Assembly: GCA_029933565.1 (NCBI GenBank)
Contig: JAOZNY010000033.1
Coordinates: 1 to 19,113, forward strand
Reading direction: 5' to 3'
From: Bacteroidales bacterium
GTDB taxonomy: Bacteria > Bacteroidota > Bacteroidia > Bacteroidales > F082
Length of the DNA: 19,113 nucleotides
The first letter of the stretch is position 1; every line of letters begins with the position of its first letter. The translations under genes were made by a program, and so were the position numbers. This document shows positions 9,001-16,382 of this stretch, piece after piece. The notes beneath the pieces were generated by a model, which was not told where the DNA came from, searched no databases, and saw only the letters and a list, made by a program, of their open reading frames with translations.

Positions 9001-12000
9001 GAACTAGATTTGGAATCGGCTGAGTCATCCTTCGACTTTAGGATAATAAACACCAATATTTACAAACCAGTTGATGCTGAGATGAAGGAAAACTGGATAT
9101 TGGGTCGTATGACAACTGCCTATGCGAAAACAATTGCTCCAAATCAAGATGAAAAAAACAGAATTACAACATTTGACTACTATACCAATGGCCTTCTTAA
9201 ATGGGAAAAGTCGATGCCCTGGGGCGACAGATGGATAAAAAAAGAATACTTTTATTATGGCAATGGCAATATAGCAAGAAGTGAAACCACAGGTGCCGAC
9301 ATTGAAAAACGGATACATAATACATTTTATGACGAAAACGGTAGGTTTATCAACAAAAGTCAAAACGCCCTTGGGCATGAAGGTTATAAAACCTATGACC
9401 AGATTAGTGGAAATGTACTCAGCAAAACAGACCCCAATGACCTGATGATTGAAATGCAATATGATGGCTTTGATAGATTATACGAAACCACAAACCCGGA
9501 TAACACTATTGTAGTATCAGTACTCCGCTGGGTAATGGATGACGATGAAGATGCCCCCGAAGCCATTGCCCTCGACCCCATTCCGTTGTACTATTCATGG
9601 TCACAGTCATCAGGTGGCCCGGTTGCAAAAACATATTATGATAAATTTGGCAGGGAGTTGCGTAGTGTAACAACAGGTTTCGACAATAAAACGATATATA
9701 TTGACACTGAATACAATAACAATAGTACTGTAAAAAACACTACACAACCTTATTTTAAAGGCAGCCCACCCCCTGACGACTTATTAACGACTTATAAATA
9801 CGATGAAATAAACAGGCCATGGAAAGTAATTGAGTCGGGCAACAGAGAGACAGCAACTACTTATAATGGCTTAAGCCAAACTATTACCAATCCAGCAGGG
9901 CAAACTAATACAAAAACAAATAATGCCGCAGGTTGGCTCATAAGCACAACCGATGCCAATGGCAAACAAAACACTTACGATTACTACAGCAATGGCAAGC
10001 TCAAAACAATTACCGACCCGAAGAACAATGTTACTGAACTCGACTATGATGTTTATGGAAACCGAACATACCTAAAGGACCCGGATCTTGGAGTAAGTGA
10101 ATATACTTATTTTGTTGATGGAAAACTTAAGCATGTTGACAAGGCTAACCATAATTCTGCTGACTATACTTACGACCTTATGGGCAGGATGAAGACCCGT
10201 ACAGAAAAGGAAGGTTTTACTGAATGGTTTTATGATGAAGCTGAAAATGGCCTTGGAAAGATTTCACATATTGTAGGCTCCGAAGTTTCTGAAAAGTATT
10301 ATTATGACGAACTCACTCGATTAAAACAAAAAAATGAAAATATTAAAGGGGAGACGTTTTCAGTCTTCTTTAACTATGATGTTTTTGGCAGGGAGAAGAC
10401 CTTTGAATACCCATCTGGCTATACAATAAAAAACAAATATGACAATAACAGTTACCTGAAAGCAGTTGAGGATTGCGGGAGTGGCAAAACCCTTTGGCTG
10501 GCGAAGGAAATGAATGCCAAAGGCCAGTTGGAACAAATAGAACTTGGCAATGGCTTAAATACATATTATGAGTTTTATGATGAAACAGGACTACTAAAGG
10601 AAATAGAAACTCCTGGTATTCAACATATGGGCTTCGATTGGTTTAATATCCCTAACCTGAAAAGTAGGGAAAACTACTTGATTGGTGGACTTAAGGAAGA
10701 TTTTGAATACGATGATCTTAACAGGCTAAGGTATGTTACAAACAATGGGGTTGTTAAGCAGGAAATGCAGTACGATGAAATTGGGAACATAATATTTAAA
10801 TCTGATGTAGGCGAGTACGAATACGAGTCCATTCAGCCCCACGCAGTTTCAAGAATAAACGGAAACAACCTGCCCATAAGTAGTTTATTTCAGGATATTC
10901 ATTACACTTCCTTCGATAAAATTGAACATATTACCGAAGGCGAAAGCACCTTGGAAATAATGTATGGGATATTACACCAAAGGAAAATGATGGTGCAGAA
11001 CAAGGCGGATTCGCCAACCAAAGTAAAATACTACATTGGGGGTGGCATTTATGAGAAGATAATTGAGGGCAATAGCGAGAAGAGTGTACATTATCTAAGT
11101 GCAGGGAATGGTTTGTTTGCCATTTATACAGAAGACAACAAATGGGACAAAGATGGTGAAGACAGCAAAGAACGCCAAACAGAAATACATAAAGAGTTTA
11201 GATATGTACTTGCCGACCATCTTGGTTCTATACAATATTTAACAGATGAGGACGGTAGGTTAGTTGAAGAATACAGTTACGATGCCTGGGGCAAAAGGCG
11301 CAATCCTGTAACATGGGAAGATTTTGAAGAAACCCCGATATTAAATATTGACAGGGGCTTTACGGGCCACGAACATCTTGACCTGTTTGAACTTGTAAAT
11401 ATGAATGGCAGAATCTATGACCCTGTTATTGGACGTTTCTTAAGTGCCGACCCATATATGCAGATGCCCGAGCATACGCAAGGCTTAAACAGATATTCTT
11501 ATTGTTTTAACAACCCACTATCGCATACCGACCCCAGCGGCTTTTCGGTTGATGATGCTTTCTTTCCAATGTGGGCCGCAGTTGTTATTGGAACTATTGC
11601 TACTTTTGCAACAGCAGGGATGGCTGCCCCTGCAGCAGTAGCATTAATTGGTTTTGCTGCAGGGTTTACAGGTGCAGTAGTCGGTGCCGCAATGAATGGG
11701 GCATCCTTTGGGCAGGCGATGATGGCAGGGCTACAAGGAGGAGCGATGGGGGCAATTATGGCGAGCATGAGTTTTGGCATTGGGCAGGCCTTTAGTCCTA
11801 TGCTTACAAGGGAAGCAGGACAGTTAGTATTGAACATGAAAAATGCTATGGTTAGTTTAGGGCAGGCAGGGGCACATGGAATTGTAAACGGCGGCTTCCG
11901 GGTAATACAGGGCGGCAGGTTTGAACATGGTTTTATGTCTGGTTTTTTTGCATCTTTGTCAGGCTCAGGAGTGGGTATGATAAAAACAGCACCCCTTGGC

Positions 12001-12594
12001 CTATACGCCGTAGTTGGCGCAGCCACCGGAGGCACAGCCGAGGCACTAGGTGGTGGTAAGTTTGCCAATGGTGCGGTTACCGGGACTTTTGTGGGGATGT
12101 TTAATCATGGGATGCATGGGGGTATAGAGAGGCCTGACCCAACGGAGTTCGATATGATGGTTGAGGTAACCAGCCGAGAGGAACTTGTTAATGAAATGAG
12201 GTTTTATTCAGAAAAATATGGAGTTGAGATAGGTGGTGTAGAGTTAACTTTAAATGGTGAGACCAAGTATTATGTGCTACCAGCCAATTATAATGGTTTA
12301 GTTAATGATGCAACAACTACTAATTGGGACAGCAAAGTATTACTCCCAAATGGAGGTAAAGTTGTTGCAAACTATCATACTCATTTATCTAATAATGGCC
12401 CAAATTATGTAGATGCAACGAGTGCAGGTCAAATAAGAGGTCAAAACTATATCTTGGGTAATAAAAGTGTTTTTATAATTGATAATTCCAGACATTTGGC
12501 ATCTAGGCCGTTTGGTAATTATGGAGATTATGGTCATAGAATTGGCTCGATAAAAGATTGGAAAAATGGTATCTTTACAGGAATTAAGCACTAA
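6049..12594 (+). CDS. SpvB/FG-GAP/YD-repeat RHS polymorphic toxin with JAB-like tip
   Basis: This giant exported toxin has 2181 aa. A signal peptide covers residues 1 to about 20. An SpvB-like N-terminal domain lies at about 89-160 (PGSLSVSPSGSATYSIPI, GMTPEISLVYNS). Seven FG-GAP/VCBS calcium-loop repeats of the DFDGDGLND type lie at about 410-755, and a TcB-middle-like region follows (SVTNGLGVKTNIDY, near 790). YD repeats run from about 1130 to 1700. The RHS core spans about 1719-1831 (ADHLGSIQYLTDEDG, GRIYDPVIGRFLSADP) and ends at DPSG, residues 1828-1831. This is a fused TcB plus TcC-type shell. A Gly/Ala-rich hydrophobic stretch (about 1838-2024) precedes a tip of about 155 residues. The tip has VEIGG (Glu2060) and YHTHL (His2110, His2112), as in JAB/DUF4329-like metalloproteases, but SAGQ stands where the family expects SxxD. 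No C-terminal T9SS domain is present. Shell family certain; tip activity tentative. Confidence 0.93.
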   Translation: MKKNLILTTILISYALLLFSQLPQPNFVLKDPIPGNETRDYIARDFVSIIEGYSYYPEQENHLLAKTDPLMIFPPEDIGGGPNPDDDGVVGAIPGSLSVSPSGSATYSIPIEVPPGISGMTPEISLVYNSMGADGVMGPGWAVAGLSVVSNVRPAQFYSNVALWSEQDNLMSYFNNNNFALNGQRLIMEKEGETYQYGEYRLEQDDFTRVLKNPWGIIGEEGGLFFTAEKKSGLQYEYGKTDDSRQWVEVVGAPVSQHRSVLNYFVNKITDRFGNDILYTYDRNPQTGEIYIDKISYGNGAEVIFEYAPREDPIISRLQHHNFDVKFMVKQTLKSITCKYDGSVYRKYNLTYEPRGTNNVEHLNEVVLEGRNNEKYNKTVFEWTDIPIMDYDFDLIEDELPQSEDSGGKPYSGDFDGDGLNDLCISVTNESAYKNDLVFYKNNGDGTFAKMFSIDGHPNHYNQNIFVADYNGDGISDVLMGFVEDVNDRYIADLYLFKHDFTYSGHWAVFDMNPGNYIHTVGDMDGDGLADVVKGSQHSYGCSDFGTSNPDQPFKLKNALSLHDDSYNGYSNYFFADFNGNGRMDGLKIGNSEYPTDHLLYLNKMDDFDDSPIEIHQVDMPIVEGDIVRLGDFNGDLITDICVIKDRTKFSIYQGFGAGFIKTLENQEYPLEEYANNEGVSYFFTGDFNGDGLTDIYRNDYYQYLWLEAYSEHTILLSNCSGSSFTKVNAEIEQIPWPYASTLVSDFNSDGISELFCNKSLYTPPDPDDPTVFDFVSNFQMHEIQEQFNAITSVTNGLGVKTNIDYKHMLGNDRKTGINPEFPIAYYPGILTVVDRMYNYDKNYVSSTYYNYEGARVHVGGKGFLGFLKTTSKTWLKDEGSIVTEAENEIDTDFFYFWPKTTKTWIDDGSSIIDLTETTNVFDNKKKWDEVNNRWKRNHYPYLKETITKEYESDGSFIKSTCTNNTYNDWGDLTSSHIMSSDNEELDLESAESSFDFRIINTNIYKPVDAEMKENWILGRMTTAYAKTIAPNQDEKNRITTFDYYTNGLLKWEKSMPWGDRWIKKEYFYYGNGNIARSETTGADIEKRIHNTFYDENGRFINKSQNALGHEGYKTYDQISGNVLSKTDPNDLMIEMQYDGFDRLYETTNPDNTIVVSVLRWVMDDDEDAPEAIALDPIPLYYSWSQSSGGPVAKTYYDKFGRELRSVTTGFDNKTIYIDTEYNNNSTVKNTTQPYFKGSPPPDDLLTTYKYDEINRPWKVIESGNRETATTYNGLSQTITNPAGQTNTKTNNAAGWLISTTDANGKQNTYDYYSNGKLKTITDPKNNVTELDYDVYGNRTYLKDPDLGVSEYTYFVDGKLKHVDKANHNSADYTYDLMGRMKTRTEKEGFTEWFYDEAENGLGKISHIVGSEVSEKYYYDELTRLKQKNENIKGETFSVFFNYDVFGREKTFEYPSGYTIKNKYDNNSYLKAVEDCGSGKTLWLAKEMNAKGQLEQIELGNGLNTYYEFYDETGLLKEIETPGIQHMGFDWFNIPNLKSRENYLIGGLKEDFEYDDLNRLRYVTNNGVVKQEMQYDEIGNIIFKSDVGEYEYESIQPHAVSRINGNNLPISSLFQDIHYTSFDKIEHITEGESTLEIMYGILHQRKMMVQNKADSPTKVKYYIGGGIYEKIIEGNSEKSVHYLSAGNGLFAIYTEDNKWDKDGEDSKERQTEIHKEFRYVLADHLGSIQYLTDEDGRLVEEYSYDAWGKRRNPVTWEDFEETPILNIDRGFTGHEHLDLFELVNMNGRIYDPVIGRFLSADPYMQMPEHTQGLNRYSYCFNNPLSHTDPSGFSVDDAFFPMWAAVVIGTIATFATAGMAAPAAVALIGFAAGFTGAVVGAAMNGASFGQAMMAGLQGGAMGAIMASMSFGIGQAFSPMLTREAGQLVLNMKNAMVSLGQAGAHGIVNGGFRVIQGGRFEHGFMSGFFASLSGSGVGMIKTAPLGLYAVVGAATGGTAEALGGGKFANGAVTGTFVGMFNHGMHGGIERPDPTEFDMMVEVTSREELVNEMRFYSEKYGVEIGGVELTLNGETKYYVLPANYNGLVNDATTTNWDSKVLLPNGGKVVANYHTHLSNNGPNYVDATSAGQIRGQNYILGNKSVFIIDNSRHLASRPFGNYGDYGHRIGSIKDWKNGIFTGIKH

Positions 12595-12604
12595 AAATAG
12601 TATT

Positions 12605-13423
12605 ATGAAATTAAAAATAATGGTTTATAGTTTTTTGATTTTATCAAATACATTATTCTCTCAAGTTTATTTAGATGAAAATGAAATTTATTCATCAGTT
12701 GAAACCTATAAGTCATTGGTTAGTAAATTTAACTTTAATTACGAAAAAAGCATCTTTATTTTGGTAATATCTTGCCCTGATACACATAACTTCAAATATA
12801 GTGTTTCCCATACAAAATCGGAAACTATGTATGAGATTGCACATTGCAGATACTACCAAAAGTATAATGATAAATATGTAATTGTTAGATTAGATAATTG
12901 TGATAAAAATATTTTTACATCACCATTTCCCTTTAAAGAATTAGATAAAAAAACTGACAGTATAATTAGAACTAAAATATATCCTAAAACATCAATAATT
13001 AGTGGTGATTACCCTACTATGATAATAAGATCATTATATGATAAAAAAGATACTACCTTATACAATGATTTAGGGAATATCCCTTTCGATATGATTAAAA
13101 TGTATAAGGTAGATTTTGATTATACAGATTACTTAAGCAATGAAATGGTAAAAAGAAGCGTAGAGATAATTAACTCGACAAAATTTAAAACAAGATTAAA
13201 TAATTTTTCGTTTTATTATGATAGTCTTTATATTGATTATTTCTGCTTTGAGACTACTAATGGTAATAAATATAGATTTCCCAAGAAATATTATAATGTT
13301 TCGAATTTATCTGACGTTGGCTTTGAATTCGAAAAACAAGATTCTCTTATCAAACCACCAGATAGTGATACTCTTATAATTATTAGGGATAATAAAACAT
13401 TTTATCTTCCTATTCCTTATTAG
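12605..13423 (+). CDS. putative exported immunity protein for the RHS tip
   Basis: This protein of 272 aa is unrecognised by family. The ATG at 12605 is chosen over an in-frame ATG at 12566 because it starts directly with a signal peptide (KIMVYSFLILSNTLFSQ) and leaves a 10-bp gap after the toxin stop, whereas the earlier start would overlap the toxin gene. The mature part is rich in Lys, Asp, Tyr and Ile and shows no catalytic motif. The gene is much more AT-rich than the RHS shell, as is typical of exchangeable tip/immunity modules. Position directly after a polymorphic toxin is where immunity genes lie. A periplasmic location would suit a toxin acting in, or entering through, the periplasm. 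The immunity role is inferred from place and export only. Confidence 0.7.
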   Translation: MKLKIMVYSFLILSNTLFSQVYLDENEIYSSVETYKSLVSKFNFNYEKSIFILVISCPDTHNFKYSVSHTKSETMYEIAHCRYYQKYNDKYVIVRLDNCDKNIFTSPFPFKELDKKTDSIIRTKIYPKTSIISGDYPTMIIRSLYDKKDTTLYNDLGNIPFDMIKMYKVDFDYTDYLSNEMVKRSVEIINSTKFKTRLNNFSFYYDSLYIDYFCFETTNGNKYRFPKKYYNVSNLSDVGFEFEKQDSLIKPPDSDTLIIIRDNKTFYLPIPY

Positions 13424-13524
13424 TTTTTAGATTTCACACTACACCCATTTTTGCAATTTCAGTTGGTTGGAACAAAGGTGAAATAAGAAAAAGGAGATAG
13501 TTTGTTATTTACACTTGATAGAAG

Positions 13525-13920
13525 ATGAAGAAAGAAAATATCTTTAAGTTAATCTTTGTAATAATATTTTTAACCTTTGCTGTTTGGATGTTTATTTCAA
13601 CAACCAACAGTGAAGATAAACTACACGAAAAACTAAATATAGAATACCCTAATCTTCTAACAAAGGATTTTGTTAATGATAAAATTGAAAGTAGTTATTA
13701 CCCTCATAATTGGAGAGGGAAAGAGTACCATCAATACATAACCTTTGTGAGCGGAGAAAAAAAAGGCATTGATATAAAAACTGGAATAACTTCCAAGGAT
13801 ATATATTTTGGAGATATTGTAAAGAAAGGGGTTTTATTAAAAAAGAATATAGGTTCTGATACAATTATTATTGTCACCAATAATGACACTATCAAATTTC
13901 TGATTCAAGAAGACTTTTGA
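13525..13920 (+). CDS. small membrane-anchored protein, possible second immunity/accessory gene
   Basis: This 131-aa product has one N-terminal membrane segment (residues about 8-24, IFKLIFVIIFLTFAVWMF) that acts as an uncleaved anchor or signal. The remainder (about 105 residues) is a small strand-rich domain facing outward (YHQYITFVSGEKKGIDIKTG, then GDIVKKGVLLKKN). I do not recognise the family. Similar short, single-helix, beta-rich proteins are common around Bacteroidota RHS loci. The gene lies 101 bp after the first immunity candidate on the same strand and is AT-rich like it. It could be a second immunity protein, a leftover from an earlier tip, or an unrelated small surface protein. 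Confidence 0.7.
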   Translation: MKKENIFKLIFVIIFLTFAVWMFISTTNSEDKLHEKLNIEYPNLLTKDFVNDKIESSYYPHNWRGKEYHQYITFVSGEKKGIDIKTGITSKDIYFGDIVKKGVLLKKNIGSDTIIIVTNNDTIKFLIQEDF

Positions 13921-14561
13921 ATGAAGGCTATATCGCACTCTGACGCAAAGCCTGTAGGCAGAGATTAACCTGTGGCTTGCAGGATCGTGATTGAAATAAT
14001 ATTTTCAATTTTACTAAACTGTAAACCCAATTGCATTAATTTTTAAATTTGTTGAATGAGCTCAAGGTACAAATTAAGGAGCAAGGTAACGAGTCACCAG
14101 TGTACAAATGGCTTTGCGTCAGACTCACTCCTGTTGGGAATTTGGGGCAAGAAATACCATTCAAATATTTTGGTTTGCAAATAGCAATTTATCGTATAAT
14201 TATTTTCATTCTCAGATTTTACGTGTTTCAATCAAATCATAATCAAAATACATTCAAAAAAAGATAGAATACCTCGAAGGTTACATTCAAAGTTCAGTTT
14301 GATTCTGTTTTTGCATCAAATTTTCAAAAATGTTTCAAGGTTTGTAGAAATATGGGGCAAACTTTTGTGTATTGTTCCAAAAATTATGTTCCAAGGTAGT
14401 TTAAAGAACATATCTTCCTATTTATGTTTGAAAAAAGTTATAAATGATTGAAAAAAGTGAAGCCTGACATAATAATTTCAATAAAAATTAGGAAATCAGA
14501 ATGAAATTTATAAAAACTGCCCTCGAAAAGTAAGAAAAGGCTGGGAATTTTACACTCCCGT
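13921..14561. other. convergent intergenic region with short repeats
   Basis: These 641 bp lie between the rightward cargo and the leftward replication genes, and no convincing gene is seen. A 72-codon frame at 14049-14267 (+) has no recognisable features and probably is not coding. The stretch holds a 14-bp inverted pair, TCTGACGCAAAGCC (13939-13952) and its complement at 14110-14123. It also holds a 17-nt near-direct repeat ATGWTTGAAAAAAGTKA at 14424-14440 and 14444-14460 (two differences), and two GTTCCAA copies near 14374-14396. It may be eroded remains of former tip cassettes or a mobile repeat. No clear terminator is seen on either strand. Confidence 0.5.
13939..14123. repeat. 14-bp inverted repeat pair, 157 bp apart
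   Basis: TCTGACGCAAAGCC at 13939-13952 is the exact reverse complement of 14110-14123. The enclosed sequence encodes nothing recognisable. The flanks differ, so this is not an insertion sequence with target duplications. It could be the ends of a miniature element or an intergenic repeat family. Confidence 0.45.
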
Positions 14562-15404
14562 CTATGCAACTAGTTCCTTCAACTCGTTTTTAAAATCTGA
14601 ACTAATATCAAAAACCAATTCATCTTCTCCACTATCTTCAAATTCATCTGCCATTTCGGAAAGGCTGTTGCGTATTTTTTTTAACATAGCCAGTTCAGGA
14701 TAGTCATGTTTTTTGCCATTGGCATTCTTAACCCATTGCTTAAATTGTGCAATTGTTTCTTCTACTTCTTCTAAAGTATTATCAACTTCCTCCAAAGTTA
14801 TTTCGTTCCCCTCAAGACCAAGATAATTATTAACTTGTTGCGAAAAGCCTGTCGTAAGTTCTTCATCAAGTTCCATTATTTGGTTTTGAGTTTTGATATC
14901 ATCAAGTTGAAGTGATAGTAAACTGTTATTTTGTTCTAACTTATTAATGGTTGAATCCTGTTGTTCCGTTTTTTGCAGTTCGTGTTCTATTTTCAATTTA
15001 GTTTCATCAAGTTGTATGGCTAGTTGTTCGGATTTTAGGCTTTCGGCTTCCATTTTTTGTTGATGCAGAAGCGTTTTTCGTTCCATTTCCAGTTGCTCCA
15101 TTTTGTATTCATGCTCAAATTCGGCTTTTTTAATTTCCACAAGTGCATTAATGTCTTTATCAGAGCCAAATTCGTTCTGTAGTTCTTCTTTCAACCCTTT
15201 TAAGTCATTCAAATCGTTCTCAAATGCGTTCGGAACAGTGGTTCCAGACCCTAGAACGTTTTTTTCACTTTCCGTTCCTGGAACACTATTAATCCAGTTA
15301 TAAACTGTTGTTTTACCTACTCCAAGTTGCTCAGCGATTTTGCCATAGGATAAATTTTGACCAGCAAGCTGAATTGCTTTTTCTTTTAATTTTTCTTTTT
15401 CCAT
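14562..15404 (-). CDS. HTH / coiled-coil protein of the replication module
   Basis: This 280-aa protein starts at the ATG at 15404; a frame opening at 15452 adds 16 hydrophobic residues and would overlap the upstream gene. A helix-turn-helix of the Hin/HTH_23 kind lies at about residues 6-36 (KAIQLAGQNLSYGKIAEQLGVGKTTVYNWI). A long charged coiled coil follows (about 75-185, rich in E, K, Q, L), and then an acidic C-terminal segment (LEEVDNTLEEVEETI and so on). No enzyme motif is seen. An N-terminal HTH on a long coiled coil recalls KfrA-type plasmid proteins and other DNA-organising factors; this is an analogy in layout only. It is the last gene of the leftward operon, 16 bp after the primase-like gene. 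A role in binding the element's origin or in partition is inferred. Confidence 0.82.
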   Translation of the reverse strand: MEKEKLKEKAIQLAGQNLSYGKIAEQLGVGKTTVYNWINSVPGTESEKNVLGSGTTVPNAFENDLNDLKGLKEELQNEFGSDKDINALVEIKKAEFEHEYKMEQLEMERKTLLHQQKMEAESLKSEQLAIQLDETKLKIEHELQKTEQQDSTINKLEQNNSLLSLQLDDIKTQNQIMELDEELTTGFSQQVNNYLGLEGNEITLEEVDNTLEEVEETIAQFKQWVKNANGKKHDYPELAMLKKIRNSLSEMADEFEDSGEDELVFDISSDFKNELKELVA

Positions 15405-15420
15405 GATATATAGTTTTTGA

Positions 15421-16311
15421 TTAATAAATAAAATCAGCAATATCAACTCCATTTAATTTTTGTGATTCCGTTGTGTATTGCTCAAGATAATCTGAAATTT
15501 TAAAGCCAAATTGCTCCGCTTTTTGTTGCCATTTTTTGAAAATTTTACTTCCTTCAGAAGCATCAGGAAACAGAATAACATCTCTCCCGACTAATGGTTT
15601 AACTTTTTCGTAATTAATTCCGTCAGCACCCCCACTGGCTAGCCATATCAAGTCTGGAATTTTAGCTTGTAGTATTATTGCTGTTTTTTCACTTTCAACA
15701 ATGCCAACTTTTCTCGTCGAGCAATGGTTTAAGATATGTTCGCCAAAAAAACATTGTTTAAGAATAAAGTTCTCTAAATTTAAAACTGAATGTACCCAGT
15801 TGTTTTTACCTTTAATACGATGTCCATTTTCATTGTATTTAATTAGTTTACCAGTCCTTATTCTGTTTTCTATATCTATCTGCCAAAAAACTGTTGAATT
15901 GCCACCATATCGTTTAGAAGTACCTATTTTGTATTTATTAATCAGGTAATTAACGGTATTAGCGTTAAAAATGGAAATCAGGTATTTTATGAGGTTATTT
16001 TCGTCATATCTATTCAAAGATGAACTGAATATTCCGGTATCAATATAACTTGGTGGCTTTTGTACAACTACATTTTGACTTCTTTTGTAAGACTTGTTTG
16101 GTTTTATTCCATAATCAGCAAAATATTGTTTTGGGGTATAGTGGTATGCACATTTATCCACCCTGTTACAACGCCCTACTTGCTCTGAAAGTTTTTCACC
16201 AGTGTTAATATCAATATATCTGGTAAACTCATTCGGCTTCATACATGCAGGACATGTATGCCTCGATTTTCTTCCTTTGTAGGGTTCAAGAGTATATTGA
16301 TTGTTATTCAT
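15421..16311 (-). CDS. zinc-ribbon / TOPRIM primase-like protein (DUF6371-like)
   Basis: This 296-aa protein looks like the short primase-like proteins of Bacteroidota mobile elements. The N-terminus carries a four-Cys zinc-ribbon-like site (Cys20, Cys23, Cys48, Cys54). A TOPRIM-like fold lies at about residues 200-265, with VESEKTA (Glu206), WLASGG (224-229) and LFPDASE (Asp250). The second TOPRIM aspartate pattern (DxD) is degenerate here (DAS), so catalysis is not assured. It would prime or assist replication of the excised element. The ATG at 16311 lies 13 bp from a conspicuous repeat array that separates it from the ATPase gene, and the next gene follows after 16 bp. All three genes read leftward as one likely operon. 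The family name is given from pattern memory; the general class is more certain. Confidence 0.83.
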   Translation of the reverse strand: MNNNQYTLEPYKGRKSRHTCPACMKPNEFTRYIDINTGEKLSEQVGRCNRVDKCAYHYTPKQYFADYGIKPNKSYKRSQNVVVQKPPSYIDTGIFSSSLNRYDENNLIKYLISIFNANTVNYLINKYKIGTSKRYGGNSTVFWQIDIENRIRTGKLIKYNENGHRIKGKNNWVHSVLNLENFILKQCFFGEHILNHCSTRKVGIVESEKTAIILQAKIPDLIWLASGGADGINYEKVKPLVGRDVILFPDASEGSKIFKKWQQKAEQFGFKISDYLEQYTTESQKLNGVDIADFIY

Positions 16312-16324
16312 ATTGTTGTTGTTT

Positions 16325-16382
16325 TATTCGTACCATTCGTACTACTCGTACACCTGTACGAATGGTACGAGTAGTACGAACT
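16325..16382. repeat. six 9-bp repeats in 3+3 inverted array (candidate iterons/origin)
   Basis: Six abutting 9-bp units end in or begin with the invariant hexamer TCGTAC or its complement GTACGA. Three units run forward (16325-16333, 16334-16342, 16343-16351). After a 4-nt spacer ACCT, three run in reverse (16356-16364, 16365-16373, 16374-16382). As a single strand the array also folds into a stem of about 25 bp (16327-16351 with 16356-16380) with two mismatches. The last unit overlaps the ATPase stop codon by 2 nt. The geometry suits multimeric binding by an HTH protein: an iteron origin, a partition site or an operator for the primase gene. Confidence 0.85.

Noticed and set aside
11499..12068. 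189-codon open frame on the minus strand inside the RHS gene
   Set aside because: It lies antisense to the Gly/Ala-rich segment. The Pro/Ala-rich translation is what the complement of Gly/Ala codons gives, and it has no domain or start context.
12566..12604. Upstream in-frame start for the immunity candidate, overlapping the toxin gene
   Set aside because: It would add 13 residues before a clear signal peptide, and the ATG at 12605 begins directly with the peptide.
14049..14267. 72-codon frame on the + strand in the convergent gap
   Set aside because: There is no recognisable motif and no start context, and the frame overlaps one arm of an inverted repeat. I treat it as non-coding.
16325..16382. 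CRISPR array
   Set aside because: The 9-bp units abut with no spacers and half are inverted, so this is an iteron or operator type of array, not CRISPR. No cas genes are present.
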